64,000 bases of DNA, taken from Pseudomonas fluorescens (GTDB lineage: Bacteria > Pseudomonadota > Gammaproteobacteria > Pseudomonadales > Pseudomonadaceae). The stretch covers positions 1,674,001 through 1,738,000 of the forward strand of contig LR782234.1 of NCBI GenBank assembly GCA_902825215.1, in the 5' to 3' direction. This document shows, piece by piece, positions 28,134 through 36,681 of this stretch (the first letter of the stretch is position 1; each line of letters begins with the position of its first letter). Position numbers and translations under genes: made by a program. Under the pieces are notes generated by a model. That model was not told the DNA's origin, did no database searches, and worked only from the letters and a program-made list of their open reading frames with translations.

Positions 28134-28700
28134 ATGCAGGCTCTCGACGCGTTGCTCAACCGTGTTTCCGTTCCCCGCCTGGTCGAACCGGCCCCCACTG
28201 CCGAGCAGCGCGAAGCCCTGTTTGGCGCCGCCCTGCGCGCGCCGGATCACGGGCATCTGCAGCCGTATCGTTTCCTGACCGTTGAAGGCGCCGCGCGTGA
28301 GCAAATGGGTGAGTTGCTGGCCGAAGCTGCGCAAATGCAGGCCGGCGAAGTCACCGAAGCAATGATCGACAAGGCCCGCAACGGCCCGCTGCGGGCGCCG
28401 CTGGTGGTGGTGGTGATTGCGAAACTGCAGGAACACGTCAAATACCCCAAAGCCGAGCAATTGCTTGCGGCCGGGTGCGCGGCGCACGGGATTTTGCTGG
28501 CGGCGTATGCGCAGGGGATTGGTGCGGTGTGGCGGACTGGGGATCTGGCCTATTCAGCGCATGTGGCCAAAGGCTTGGGGTTGGCAGAAGGCGAAGAAGT
28601 CATCGCATTCTTGTACCTTGGTACGCCGCAGAAAGAACCGCGTGTGGCGGAGAAGGTTGATCTGGCAGAGTTTGTCAGTGCCTGGCCCGGTAACGCCTGA
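28134..28700 (+). CDS. YdjA-like NAD(P)H nitroreductase
   Basis: This 188-residue FMN-dependent nitroreductase is of the short YdjA class. Family features are RAPDHGHLQPYRFLTV near residue 35-50 (FMN phosphate contact), AAGCAAHGILLAAYAQGIGAVWRTG (about 115-140) and EEVIAFLYLGTP near the C-terminus. The physiological substrate of this class is unknown. The ATG follows the ribosome binding site AAAGGAGGTGG, one of the strongest in the window. It is divergent from trkH. Confidence 0.9.
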   Translation: MQALDALLNRVSVPRLVEPAPTAEQREALFGAALRAPDHGHLQPYRFLTVEGAAREQMGELLAEAAQMQAGEVTEAMIDKARNGPLRAPLVVVVIAKLQEHVKYPKAEQLLAAGCAAHGILLAAYAQGIGAVWRTGDLAYSAHVAKGLGLAEGEEVIAFLYLGTPQKEPRVAEKVDLAEFVSAWPGNA

Positions 28701-28727
28701 TATCCGCGATCAAATGTAGGAGTTTGT

Positions 28728-30068
28728 TCAGGGCTGGACGATAACCCCAGGCACCAGCGGCAATTCCAGACTCGCGACAAACCCGCCCTGCGGATGATTC
28801 GCCAAAGTCAGCGTGCCGCCATGCCGCTCCGCCGCCCGCTTGGCAATCGCCAGCCCCAGCCCATGTCCCGCCGCCGTCTGCCCCGGCGCCCGGTAAAACG
28901 GCTCGCCCAACTGACTCAGATGCTCAGCCTGCACCCCCGGCCCATGGTCGCGCACGCTGATGACAATCCGCTCGCCCTGACGCGAAGCCTGCAATTGAAT
29001 CGGCTGCTCCGGCGGATTGAAGCGCTGGGCATTGCGCAGCAGGTTGTCGAGCGCACGCTCGATCATCGTCGGCCAGCCTTTGAGGTTCAGCTGCGGCTCA
29101 GCCTCCAGGCGCACGGTCTGCTCGGGCGAGCCCAGCTGCGCGTCCTTCTGCAAGGCACCGAGCAGGGCATTCAGGTCGACCTCTTCAGCACTGGCGTTGT
29201 CGGCGTCGACCCGCGCCAATACCAGAATCTCACTGATCAACGCTTCCAGCCGATTACATTCGCGGGTCAGCCGTGGCCAGAGCTTTTCCCTTTCTTCCGG
29301 GTTCGCCCGTTCGGCCAGCGCCAGGGCAATGCGCAGCCGCGCCAGCGGTGAACGCAATTCGTGGGACACGTCGCGCAGCAATTGCCGTTGACTGCCAATC
29401 AGGCTCTGCAAACGCGCGCCCATGCGGTTGAAGTCGGTGGCAAGGACGCCGAATTCATCGCGGCGGTTAGCCAGTTTGGCCAGGCTGTTTTGTTGATAGG
29501 TGGTTTGCCCCAGATCATGCACCGCACCGCGCAAACGGCTGAGCGGGCGGGTGATCGAGAACGTCACGAGCAGACTGAACAGGGTCAGTACGACCAACGC
29601 GATGCCCAGCGCACTCAACGGCCAGAGCAGGCTTTCGCGGTGCCAGGCATCGAGTTCCGGGTGGGGTATGCGGTAGATGAACAGGTAGGTGTCACCGGTT
29701 TTTTCACTAGTGATTTCATCGGTCAGGCGCCGCCACGGCAAGCGGCGGTCGTCGTTGTTCTGCCGCGCTTCGAACGCGGCGGCGCGGCGCGGGAAAGTGC
29801 CGCGTACGACCGGATCGCCGGTTTCATTGAGCACTTGAACGTCGATGTGATACTGGCGCTTGCGCTGTTCGAGAATGTTCTGCGCGGCTTCCTCGCCCTG
29901 AGCTTCGTAGGTTTGCGTCCATTCACTGGCCAGGGTATTGAGGCCGGGATGGCGGCTGAGAATCCACGCGTCCTGGTTGAGCATGTGCCCGAGCAGAATC
30001 GACAGCCCCGCGACCAGAGCAATAGCCAGCCAGAAGCTCGCGAGAATACGCCAGAACAGTGAACGCAC
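28728..30068 (-). CDS. cpxA: CpxA-like sensor histidine kinase
   Basis: This 446-residue membrane kinase senses envelope stress. Two membrane segments (about 8-28 and 165-190) flank a periplasmic domain; then HAMP (SITRPLSRLRGAVHDLG), the H box DVSHELRSPLARLRIALA with the phospho-acceptor His, the N box ALDNLLRNAQRF, G1 DHGPGV and G2 GHGLGLAIAKRAAERHGG. It starts with GTG behind the ribosome binding site GAGGAC. Partner genes lie upstream on the same strand: cpxP-like (30247) and cpxR-like (31067). A terminator-like hairpin and a REP doublet separate it from cpxP. The name follows the order of the P. aeruginosa cpxR-cpxA region next to yciI. Confidence 0.85.
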   Translation of the reverse strand: MRSLFWRILASFWLAIALVAGLSILLGHMLNQDAWILSRHPGLNTLASEWTQTYEAQGEEAAQNILEQRKRQYHIDVQVLNETGDPVVRGTFPRRAAAFEARQNNDDRRLPWRRLTDEITSEKTGDTYLFIYRIPHPELDAWHRESLLWPLSALGIALVVLTLFSLLVTFSITRPLSRLRGAVHDLGQTTYQQNSLAKLANRRDEFGVLATDFNRMGARLQSLIGSQRQLLRDVSHELRSPLARLRIALALAERANPEEREKLWPRLTRECNRLEALISEILVLARVDADNASAEEVDLNALLGALQKDAQLGSPEQTVRLEAEPQLNLKGWPTMIERALDNLLRNAQRFNPPEQPIQLQASRQGERIVISVRDHGPGVQAEHLSQLGEPFYRAPGQTAAGHGLGLAIAKRAAERHGGTLTLANHPQGGFVASLELPLVPGVIVQP

Positions 30069-30099
30069 AGAAAGTCCTCAAAACAAACACACCGATCAA

Positions 30100-30190
30100 A
30101 TGTGGGAGCGAGCCTGCTCGCGAAGGCGTAGTGTCAGTCAATACATCTCTGGCTGATACACCGCCTTCGCGAGCAGGCTCGCTCCCACAT
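30100..30190. repeat. REP doublet
   Basis: Inverted cores TGTGGGAGCGAGCCTGCTCG and complement, same family as 13999, placed between cpxP-like and cpxA-like genes, where it may shield the upstream message from decay. Confidence 0.9.
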
Positions 30191-30207
30191 TCGATTTGAA
30201 TGGAACA

Positions 30208-30233
30208 GGCCCGACGGGGTCAGCCGTCGGGCC
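30208..30233 (-). terminator. Hairpin after the cpxP-like gene
   Basis: GGCCCGACGG / CCGTCGGGCC is a perfect 10-base stem with a short loop, 14 bases past the stop of the cpxP-like gene. Only a short T-containing stretch follows on the minus strand, so termination may be partial. Confidence 0.6.
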
Positions 30234-30246
30234 CAGGGTCAAACCA

Positions 30247-30699
30247 TTATTGCGCTTTTTGCGCCTGCTGCGCTTTCCACGCTTTGAACTCGGCCCACTC
30301 GGCACGGCGTTCAGCGCGCTTTTTCTGGATCTCGTCGAACTGCTTCTGTTGTTCCGGTTTCAGCAGGGCACGAACATCGGACTCGGCTTTCTTGTGGTTG
30401 GCCGCAATCTCGTCCTTCATGGCTTTCTGATCCGCCGGCGAGAGTTTTGCCAGGTACTTGTCGACCACTTGCTTACGCTCGTGCATTTGCTCGCCCATGA
30501 TCTTGCGGATCTGCTCGCGCTGTTCGCGGGTCAGGTCGAGCTGGCTGTACGGGCCCTTGCCATGCATGCCGCCGTGCATCTGACCACCGTGGCGCGGACC
30601 GTCAAGCGGGCCACCCATCGGGCCGCCGTCCTGCGGCATGGCCATGGCCACGGTTGGCAGAGCGGCAGCGAACATCAGAGCGATAAGAGTCTTGCGCAT
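30247..30699 (-). CDS. Spy/CpxP-family periplasmic LTXXQ protein
   Basis: This 150-residue protein is a periplasmic chaperone or stress adaptor of the Spy/CpxP family. A signal peptide (about 1-20, ...AALPTVAMA) is followed by a Gly/Met/His-rich stretch (PMGGPLDGPRHGGQMHGGMHG), then LDLTREQREQIRKIM, the first LTxxQ motif, and a second helical repeat around LKPEQQKQFDEIQ. The frame is open to 30759; the ATG at 30699 has AGGAG in good position and starts the signal peptide. It lies between the CpxR-like and CpxA-like genes; CpxP proteins typically damp the kinase. The His/Met-rich N-terminus suggests metal binding. Confidence 0.88.
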   Translation of the reverse strand: MRKTLIALMFAAALPTVAMAMPQDGGPMGGPLDGPRHGGQMHGGMHGKGPYSQLDLTREQREQIRKIMGEQMHERKQVVDKYLAKLSPADQKAMKDEIAANHKKAESDVRALLKPEQQKQFDEIQKKRAERRAEWAEFKAWKAQQAQKAQ

Positions 30700-30781
30700 G
30701 GTGTATCTCCTTGTCTCGTTCCCGGTACGTTCCGGATGAGTGCAGATTACGCAGATCAAGGTCAGCGGCGGTCAGGGCAGC

Positions 30782-30797
30782 GTAAAGCTTGGGTAAA
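30782..30797. promoter_or_regulatory. Candidate CpxR box upstream of the cpxP-like gene
   Basis: GTAAA at 30782-30786 and GTAAA at 30793-30797 form a direct repeat with an 11-base pitch, matching the GTAAA-N(4-8)-GTAAA CpxR consensus of enteric bacteria. It lies about 85-95 bases upstream of the cpxP-like start, on the opposite strand to that gene. Function is inferred. Confidence 0.5.
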
Positions 30798-30854
30798 GAC
30801 GCTTTGTCATCGAGCTGACATACCCGGGGGCTTGAAGATCTAAAGCAACGTCAA

Positions 30855-31035
30855 AAGCCCCTCACCCTAGCCCTCTCCCGGAGCGAAGGGACCCGAGCTT
30901 GCGAGGGCCGAACGCAGGAGCAAAGCCTTTTCGTTCCTTTTTGGCGTCTGAAAAAGGGACTCGCCGTAAGGGCGAAACCATAAGGAGCCGTTACCGCAGC
31001 AACGGATATGCCCCCAAAACCCCAACCAAACAAAA
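30855..31035. repeat. Dispersed intergenic repeat, copy 1
   Basis: This stretch matches the inverse complement of 63655-63790 over most of its length: CCGGAGCGAAGGGACCCGAG, TGCGAGGGCCGAACGCAGGA, CCTTTTTGGCG, CTCGCCGTAAGGGCGAAACC and GCAACGGATAT occur in the same order in both. It lies between the cpxR-like gene and the cpxP-like promoter. No protein-coding content is credible. Confidence 0.85.
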
Positions 31036-31066
31036 ACCATCGCCAGCTCAGGCCACGAGCGCCGAT

Positions 31067-31744
31067 TCAGAGGCTGTAGTAATAACCCCGACTCCGCAAC
31101 GCAACGATCCGCGGCCGTCCGTCCGGGTGAGGGCCGATCTTCTTGCGCAAGTTGCTGACATGCATGTCAAGGCTACGGTCATACAGAGTCAGCTTGCGGC
31201 CAAGGGCGATCTGCGCCAGTTCCTGTTTGTCCAGCGGCTCGCCAGGCTGCTTGAGCAAGGCTTCGAGCAAACGGCTTTCAGAGACGGTGAGCGTCTGCTC
31301 TTTTTCATCGATGCTGACCACACCGCGCACCGGGCTGAAACTCAAATCACCCAGCTCAAGCTGCGTCGACACCGCGGCCGGGTGACTGCGGCGCAACACG
31401 GCGCGCAGGCGTGCAGTGAGTTCGCGCGGATCGCAAGGCTTGGCCAGGTAATCGTCGGCACCCAGTTCCAGACCGAGGATGCGGTCCAGCGGCTCGCCGC
31501 GGGCCGAGAGCATCAGCACCGGCAGATCGGCGTGATCGTTGCGCAATTGCTTGAGCAGTTCCAGACCGCTGCCGTCGGGCAGCATCACGTCCAGCACCAC
31601 CGCCGCCGGGGCGGTTTCGGCCAGGGCCTTGCGGGCACTCTGGCCATCGTGGCAGGCGCGCACCTGGAAGCCTTCCTGGCTCAACCAGCTACTCAGGAGT
31701 TCGCACAACTCCTGGTCATCATCAATCAATAACAGCTCGCTCAT
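31067..31744 (-). CDS. cpxR: CpxR-like OmpR-family response regulator
   Basis: This 225-residue protein has a receiver domain (acidic pocket LLIDDDQELCELL, phospho-acceptor Asp in VVLDVMLPDGSGLEL, Lys in LAKPCDPRELTARL) and a C-terminal winged helix ending DGRPRIVALRSRGYYYSL. It is the partner of the CpxA-like kinase encoded further along the same strand. In P. aeruginosa the homologue activates efflux and envelope genes. The order cpxR-cpxP-cpxA differs from E. coli, where cpxP is divergent. Confidence 0.87.
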   Translation of the reverse strand: MSELLLIDDDQELCELLSSWLSQEGFQVRACHDGQSARKALAETAPAAVVLDVMLPDGSGLELLKQLRNDHADLPVLMLSARGEPLDRILGLELGADDYLAKPCDPRELTARLRAVLRRSHPAAVSTQLELGDLSFSPVRGVVSIDEKEQTLTVSESRLLEALLKQPGEPLDKQELAQIALGRKLTLYDRSLDMHVSNLRKKIGPHPDGRPRIVALRSRGYYYSL

Positions 31745-31751
31745 GACTCAC

Positions 31752-32162
31752 TCAATTTAGCCATTGCCGACGTTTTCGGCTTGCTCCACTGGCAAAGATA
31801 CCGCAGAGCAGCGCCAATAGCGCTACCCCCGCGCCCGTGACGAACCACTGTTGCTGATCGGTCAGCAAACGCGGCAGTGGACTGGCCTGCGCTTCCTTGA
31901 GTTGCAGCTTCAGGCGCTGGTTCTCCTGGCGCAACCGGGCAAGCTGGGCGCTTTCACGGGTGTTGTCGGCATTTTGCAGTTGTTTGCTCAGTTCTTCTCG
32001 TTGTTGCTCGCTGGCCTTGAGGCGCTGTTGCAACTCGGTGATCTGGCTGCCGGCACTCAGCGAAAATGGCGTGGAACTGCCGCCGTCAGTGATTTCCTCA
32101 CCATGGGCGGGCGCCATGATCGACAACGTGACCCACATCAGACACAACGGACCCTTGCGCAT
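31752..32162 (-). CDS. Secreted or membrane-anchored coiled-coil protein of unknown function
   Basis: This 136-residue protein has a signal peptide (MRKGPLCLMWVTLSIMAPAHG), a coiled coil (ITELQQRLKASEQQREELSK to about residue 95) and a C-terminal membrane anchor (FVTGAGVALLALLCGIFASG) followed by basic residues RKRRQ. The layout is like the YgiM/TIGR04211 proteins without their SH3 domain. The frame is open to 32249, but that part runs through the yciI terminator, so the ATG at 32162 is preferred. It ends seven bases upstream of cpxR and may be co-transcribed with it. Confidence 0.75.
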   Translation of the reverse strand: MRKGPLCLMWVTLSIMAPAHGEEITDGGSSTPFSLSAGSQITELQQRLKASEQQREELSKQLQNADNTRESAQLARLRQENQRLKLQLKEAQASPLPRLLTDQQQWFVTGAGVALLALLCGIFASGASRKRRQWLN

Positions 32163-32233
32163 CGCGACACCTGTTTGCAATGGATATTGGGCAGGTTGTC
32201 GGCAGGCGAACGAGAATAATGAGCGATTGATAA

Positions 32234-32260
32234 CGCGATGAACCGGCAAGGTTCATCGCG
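32234..32260 (-). terminator. Hairpin terminator after yciI
   Basis: CGCGATGAACC / GGTTCATCGCG is a perfect 11-base stem with a five-base loop just past the yciI stop. On the minus strand the stem is followed by TTATCAATC, so the T run is short. Confidence 0.65.
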
Positions 32261-32271
32261 CGGGGACAGGC

Positions 32272-32571
32272 TTAAGGCAGGACTTGCTTGAACGGCTTGA
32301 CCACGACATTGGCGTAGACGCCAGCGGCGATGTACGGATCGGCGTCCGCCCAGGCCTGCGCGGCGCTCAGCGAGTCGAATTCGGCGACGATCAGGCTGCC
32401 GGTGAAACCCGCTGCGCCCGGATCATTGCTGTCGACCGCCGGGTGCGGGCCGGCGAGCACGATGCGGCCTTCGCCCTTGAGCGCTTGCAGGCGTTCCAGA
32501 TGCGCCGGGCGCGCGGACAGGCGAGCTTCGAGCGAGTTGGCGACGTCGGTGGCAATGATGGCGTAGAGCAT
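32272..32571 (-). CDS. yciI: YciI-family protein
   Basis: This 99-residue protein has the ferredoxin-like YciI fold. Conserved points are [29 protein letters not shown] (with the His-Asp features of the family, split across residues 20-48) and [37 protein letters not shown]. The role is unknown; related proteins are chlorohydrolases or dehalogenase-like. Its start is one base past the yciB stop, so the two are translationally linked as in many gamma-proteobacteria. Confidence 0.92.
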   Translation of the reverse strand: MLYAIIATDVANSLEARLSARPAHLERLQALKGEGRIVLAGPHPAVDSNDPGAAGFTGSLIVAEFDSLSAAQAWADADPYIAAGVYANVVVKPFKQVLP

Positions 32572-32572
32572 G

Positions 32573-33169
32573 TCAGTCCTCGGTTTTGGGTGTTGTGGTA
32601 TCGGCGTCGTGCAGGTGACGCGACAGGTAAACGCCCTGTGCGACCAGGAACAGCACGGTCATGCCCAGGCTGCCGAACACCTTGAAATCGACCCAGATGC
32701 TCTGGAAGGTGAAGGCGACGAACAGGTTGGCCGCGCCGCAGAACAGGAAAAACCCGATCCAGGCGATGTTCAGGCGCGTCCAGACCGGATCCGGCAGGGT
32801 CAGCGCGTGGCCCATGATGCGTTTGATCAGCAGGCGGTCACCGATGAAATGGCTGCCGATGAAGGCTGCAGCGAACAGCCAGTTGACCACCGGCGCTTTC
32901 CATTTGAGGAAGGTTTCGCTGTGGAAGGCCAGCGTCAGGCTGCCGAACACCAGGCAGGCGATGAGGGTCAGCCATTGGCTTTTTTCCAGCTTGCGCTGCT
33001 TGATGAACAGCGCGCCGTAGACCACCAGGGAGCTGATGATCAGCATCGCCGTGGCGCTGTAAATTCCACCTACGGTCACTTGCTGGCCAGCGATATCGAC
33101 GACCCGGGGATCAAGTTTGTAAACGATGAAAAACAGCAGAAGCGGGATGAAATCGATGAATTGTTTCAC
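32573..33169 (-). CDS. yciB: Septation protein A / inner-membrane protein YciB
   Basis: This 198-residue inner-membrane protein has about five membrane segments and the conserved [17 protein letters not shown] and [14 protein letters not shown] segments (intracellular septation family). It influences cell-envelope synthesis and division in enteric bacteria. The frame is open to 33208, but the GTG at 33169 gives the family-typical start (V/M)[13 protein letters not shown]; its ribosome binding site is weak. It diverges from the PHP gene with under 90 bases between starts. Confidence 0.92.
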   Translation of the reverse strand: MKQFIDFIPLLLFFIVYKLDPRVVDIAGQQVTVGGIYSATAMLIISSLVVYGALFIKQRKLEKSQWLTLIACLVFGSLTLAFHSETFLKWKAPVVNWLFAAAFIGSHFIGDRLLIKRIMGHALTLPDPVWTRLNIAWIGFFLFCGAANLFVAFTFQSIWVDFKVFGSLGMTVLFLVAQGVYLSRHLHDADTTTPKTED

Positions 33170-33256
33170 AGTGAGAGCCAGAAGCTGGATGTGGCGGCAT
33201 AATAACAAACATATGGGCGCGCGATAGCGCCAGCTGATTTGAGGTTACAACTCCCC

Positions 33257-34120
33257 GTGAATGTTGATTTGCACTGCCACAGCACGGCCTCCGATGGCGC
33301 CCTGGCGCCCGCGGTTCTGGTTGCGCGTGCGTTTGAAAACGGCGTGCAAGTCCTGGCGTTGACCGACCATGACACCCTCGAGGGCCTCGCCGAAGCGCGC
33401 ACGGCTGCTAATGAGCTGGGCATGCAACTGATCAACGGCGTCGAGTTGTCCTGCACCTGGGGCGGGGCGACCATTCATGTGCTGGGCTACGGTTTCGACG
33501 TCAACGCCGCACCGTTGGTCGAAGCGATCGCCAGATTGCACGATGGTCGCTGGCTGCGGTCGGAAGAAATAAGCCGCAAGCTCGCCCTCAAGGGCATGCC
33601 CGGTGCCCTCGACGGCGCCCGGCAAATCCAGCAGGAACTGGGCGACAGCGGCAACGCCCCGGCCCGTCCGCACTTTGCCGACTGGATGGTGCGTGAAGGT
33701 TTTGTAAAGGATCGCGCCGAGGCATTCCGCAAATGGCTCGGCGCCGGCAAGCTGGGTGACGTCAAATTGCACTGGCCGACACTGGAAGACACCGTCGGCA
33801 CGCTGCGCGCCGCCGGTGCCTGGGTCAGCCTGGCGCACCCGTGGCACTATGATTTCACCCGCAGCAAGCGCCGCAAGCTGATTGCCGACTATATTCAAGC
33901 GGGCGGGCATGCCATTGAAGTGGTCAATGGCTATCAGCCTGCGGAACAGGTGGGCAGCCTGGCGATCCTTGCCCGTGAGTTCGGTCTGCTGGTCAGCGCC
34001 GGCAGTGACTTCCATGGCCCTGGCGGCTGGTCCGAGATCGGCCAGTACCGGCCGGTTCCCGAGGACCTTCCACCCCTGTGGTGTCGGTTCAAACATGACC
34101 CAGTTATTGCCGCCGTCTGA
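33257..34120 (+). CDS. PHP-domain phosphatase/exonuclease (RNase AM, YciV/TrpH family)
   Basis: This 287-residue PHP-domain protein is of the YciV/TrpH type, which dephosphorylates 3',5'-bisphosphonucleotides and trims RNA 5' ends. Metal-ligand motifs are VDLHCHSTASDG at the N-terminus, ALTDHDT, ELSCTW, the distal LAHPWHYD and SDFHGP. The GTG at 33257 is preferred over the upstream TTG at 33239 because it has GAGG upstream and starts just before the PHP motif. The next gene begins 14 bases downstream on the same strand, so it heads the PHP-yciO-scpA-scpB run. Confidence 0.88.
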   Translation: MNVDLHCHSTASDGALAPAVLVARAFENGVQVLALTDHDTLEGLAEARTAANELGMQLINGVELSCTWGGATIHVLGYGFDVNAAPLVEAIARLHDGRWLRSEEISRKLALKGMPGALDGARQIQQELGDSGNAPARPHFADWMVREGFVKDRAEAFRKWLGAGKLGDVKLHWPTLEDTVGTLRAAGAWVSLAHPWHYDFTRSKRRKLIADYIQAGGHAIEVVNGYQPAEQVGSLAILAREFGLLVSAGSDFHGPGGWSEIGQYRPVPEDLPPLWCRFKHDPVIAAV

Positions 34121-34133
34121 ACAGGTAGAGAAT

Positions 34134-34763
34134 GTGAGTCAATTTTTCCAGATCCATCCGGAAAACCCGCAAGCGCGCCTGATCAAACAGGCGGTCGAAA
34201 TCATCCGCAAGGGCGGGGTGGTGATCTATCCCACGGACTCCTCCTACGCGATCGGTTGCCAGATCGGCGACAAGACCGCCATCGAGCGCGTACGCCGTTT
34301 GCGTCAGCTCGACGAGAAGCACAATTTCGCCCTGATCTGCAGCGACCTGTCGCAATTGGGCAACTACGCGAAGATTGATACCGGCACGTTCCGTATTCTC
34401 AAGGCGCATCTGCCGGGCCCGTATACCTTTATTCTCAATGCCACCCGCGAAGTGCCGCGCCTGCTGCTGCATCCGAAGAAGCGCACCATCGGCCTGCGCG
34501 TGCCAAGCCATCCGATCGCGCTGGCGCTGCTGGCCGAACTGGGCGAGCCGCTGATGAGCGTGACGCTGATCATGCCCGGCGACGAAGACCCGCTCAGCGA
34601 TCCGTACGAAATGCGCCAGTTGCTCGAACATCAGGTCGATCTGATCATCGATGGTGGTTTTGGCGGCATCAAGGCGTCCACGGTGATTGACCTGACCGGC
34701 GACGACCCGGAAGTGGTCCGCGTCGGTTGCGGCGATCCGACGCCGTTCATGGTCGAGGCCTGA
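34134..34763 (+). CDS. YciO/TsaC-family L-threonylcarbamoyladenylate synthase-like protein
   Basis: This 209-residue protein is a Sua5/YciO/YrdC-domain protein of the YciO branch. It shows the family sugar-binding motif GGVVIYPTDSSYAIGCQI, the KKRTIGLRVPSHPIA segment and the C-terminal STVIDLTGDDPEVVRVG. TsaC makes threonylcarbamoyl-AMP for tRNA t6A37; whether YciO proteins do this efficiently is uncertain. The start is GTG at 34134 behind AGGTAGAG. The scpA start follows the stop directly. Confidence 0.88.
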   Translation: MSQFFQIHPENPQARLIKQAVEIIRKGGVVIYPTDSSYAIGCQIGDKTAIERVRRLRQLDEKHNFALICSDLSQLGNYAKIDTGTFRILKAHLPGPYTFILNATREVPRLLLHPKKRTIGLRVPSHPIALALLAELGEPLMSVTLIMPGDEDPLSDPYEMRQLLEHQVDLIIDGGFGGIKASTVIDLTGDDPEVVRVGCGDPTPFMVEA

Positions 34764-35585
34764 ATGTCCGCAGTGGAAACCGTCGTCGATCCTCAGGCCG
34801 GCGCCCAGCAGGAACTGCCGTTTGCCATGGTCTATGGCCAGGCGGTCATGGAAATGCCGCTGGATCTGTACATCCCGCCGGATGCGCTGGAAGTCTTCCT
34901 TGAGGCCTTTGAAGGCCCGCTCGACCTGCTGCTGTACCTGATCCGCAAACAGAACATCAACATCCTCGACATTCCGGTGGCGGAAATCACCCGCCAATAC
35001 ATGGGCTATGTCGAGTTGATGCAATCGGTGCGGCTGGAGCTGGCTGCCGAGTATCTGGTGATGGCGGCGATGCTCGCCGAGATCAAATCGCGCATGCTCC
35101 TGCCGCGCGCCGAAACCGTCGAAGACGAAGAAGACGACCCGCGCGCCGAACTGATCCGGCGCTTGCAGGAGTACGAACGTTTCAAGGCCGCTGCTGAAGG
35201 CATCGATGGCCTGAGCCGGGTCGGTCGCGATGTGATCGTGCCCAAGCTGGATGCGCCGGAAGCGCGGGCGCGCAAGCTGTTGCCCGACGTGGCGCTGGAA
35301 GAGATTCTGATGTGCATGGCCGAAGTGCTGCGCCGTGGCGACATGTTCGAAAGTCATCAGGTCAGCCGCGAAGCGCTGTCGACTCGCGAGCGCATGAGCG
35401 ATGTGCTGGAGCGGCTCAAGGGCGGCGGTTTCGTGCCGTTTGTCGAGCTGTTTACCGCCGAAGAAGGTCGCCTCGGTGTGGTGGTGACCTTTATGGCGAT
35501 CCTTGAACTGGTCAAGGAATCCTTGGTCGAGCTGGTGCAGAATGAGCCGTTCGCCGCGATCCACGTGCGAGCCCGAGCCGAATAA
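34764..35585 (+). CDS. scpA: Segregation and condensation protein A
   Basis: This 273-residue protein is the kleisin subunit of the SMC-ScpAB condensin-like complex. It has the kleisin core FEGPLDLLLYLIRKQNINI, LAAEYLVMAAMLAEIKSRMLLP and a C-terminal winged-helix part (GRLGVVVTFMAILELVKE). An N-terminal extension of about 35 residues (MSAVETVVDPQAGAQQ) is longer than in Firmicute ScpA. It starts at the base after the yciO stop and precedes scpB by 11 bases. Confidence 0.95.
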   Translation: MSAVETVVDPQAGAQQELPFAMVYGQAVMEMPLDLYIPPDALEVFLEAFEGPLDLLLYLIRKQNINILDIPVAEITRQYMGYVELMQSVRLELAAEYLVMAAMLAEIKSRMLLPRAETVEDEEDDPRAELIRRLQEYERFKAAAEGIDGLSRVGRDVIVPKLDAPEARARKLLPDVALEEILMCMAEVLRRGDMFESHQVSREALSTRERMSDVLERLKGGGFVPFVELFTAEEGRLGVVVTFMAILELVKESLVELVQNEPFAAIHVRARAE

Positions 35586-35596
35586 CGAGTCCTTGT

Positions 35597-36556
35597 ATGA
35601 ACCTGACTGAACCCCGCGAGCTGGCGCCCCTGCTTGAAGCCTTTCTGTTGGCCTCGGGAAAACCACAATCGCTTGAGCGCCTGTATGAACTGTTCGAAGA
35701 AGGCGAGCGGCCGGAACCGGCAGTCTTCAAGAAAGCCCTGACCCTGCTGGGCAAGTCCTGCGAGGGCCGCGCCTTCGAGCTTAAGGAAGTCTCATCGGGT
35801 TACCGTTTGCAGATCCGCGAAAAATTCTCGCCGTGGGTCGGCAGGCTCTGGGAAGAACGCCCGCAGCGTTATTCCCGCGCCTTGCTCGAAACCATCGCGC
35901 TGATTGCCTATCGCCAGCCGATTACCCGTGGCGAGATCGAAGACGTGCGTGGCGTGGCGGTCAACAGCAACATCACCAAAACCCTGCTCGAGCGTGAGTG
36001 GATCCGCGTCGTCGGCTACCGCGACGTACCGGGCAAACCGGCGATGTTCGCCACCACCAAGGCGTTTCTCGATCACTTCAACCTGAAAAACCTCGAAGAC
36101 CTGCCGCCGCTGGCCGAACTGCGCGAGATGGAAGCCGAACCAGTCCTCGATTTCGACGACGCGCCGGTGCCGCAGAGTCTGCAGGAACTGGCCGACGCCA
36201 GTGCCGAGCCGGAAGAAGAAAAAGAGGAAACCAGTTTCCACAGCCTGCTGCTGGAACTGGACAGCATGGAGGAGGGGATCAAGACCGACTTCGATGATTT
36301 GCTGCGCGATGCCGTGGATGGCGAAGTATCGCTCAGCGAGCCTGAGCAGAGCGAGCCGACTGTTGACGTTGAACGTGAGGCCGAGCCTGAAGCCGAAGCT
36401 GAAGACGACGTTCTGGGTGTCGCCGAGGCTCGCGAGAAACTCCTGGCCGCTGTCGCCGCCCTCGAACAGCCGGAACCGGAACTCAGCGAAGAAGAAGCCG
36501 AAGCCCGCGCACTGGCCGAAGCCATCGAAGCTGAACGGCGCGAATTCGAGGACTGA
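35597..36556 (+). CDS. scpB: Segregation and condensation protein B
   Basis: This 319-residue protein has the tandem winged-helix fold of ScpB, with the conserved RYSRALLETIALIAYRQP, TRGEIEDVRGVAVNSNITKTL and YRDVPGKPAMFATTKAFLDHF. It binds ScpA within the SMC complex. The last 130 residues are an acidic Glu-rich tail, longer than in the Bacillus protein (about 200 residues in all) and usual in pseudomonads. It ends the scpA-scpB unit; a REP doublet follows. Confidence 0.95.
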   Translation: MNLTEPRELAPLLEAFLLASGKPQSLERLYELFEEGERPEPAVFKKALTLLGKSCEGRAFELKEVSSGYRLQIREKFSPWVGRLWEERPQRYSRALLETIALIAYRQPITRGEIEDVRGVAVNSNITKTLLEREWIRVVGYRDVPGKPAMFATTKAFLDHFNLKNLEDLPPLAELREMEAEPVLDFDDAPVPQSLQELADASAEPEEEKEETSFHSLLLELDSMEEGIKTDFDDLLRDAVDGEVSLSEPEQSEPTVDVEREAEPEAEAEDDVLGVAEAREKLLAAVAALEQPEPELSEEEAEARALAEAIEAERREFED

Positions 36557-36565
36557 CGCAAATCT

Positions 36566-36656
36566 CTGTGGGAGCGGGCTTGCCCGCGATTGCGGTGGGT
36601 CAGATCCAATGATGTTGACTGACACTCCGCTATCGCGGGCAAGCCCGCTCCCACAG
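36566..36656. repeat. REP doublet, GAGCGGGCTTGCCCGCGA variant
   Basis: Inverted cores TGTGGGAGCGGGCTTGCCCG and complement about 50 bases apart. This sequence variant differs from the GAGCCTGCTCGC doublets. Confidence 0.9.
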
Positions 36657-36681
36657 GGTTTGATGTGTTCTGGAGAGGATG

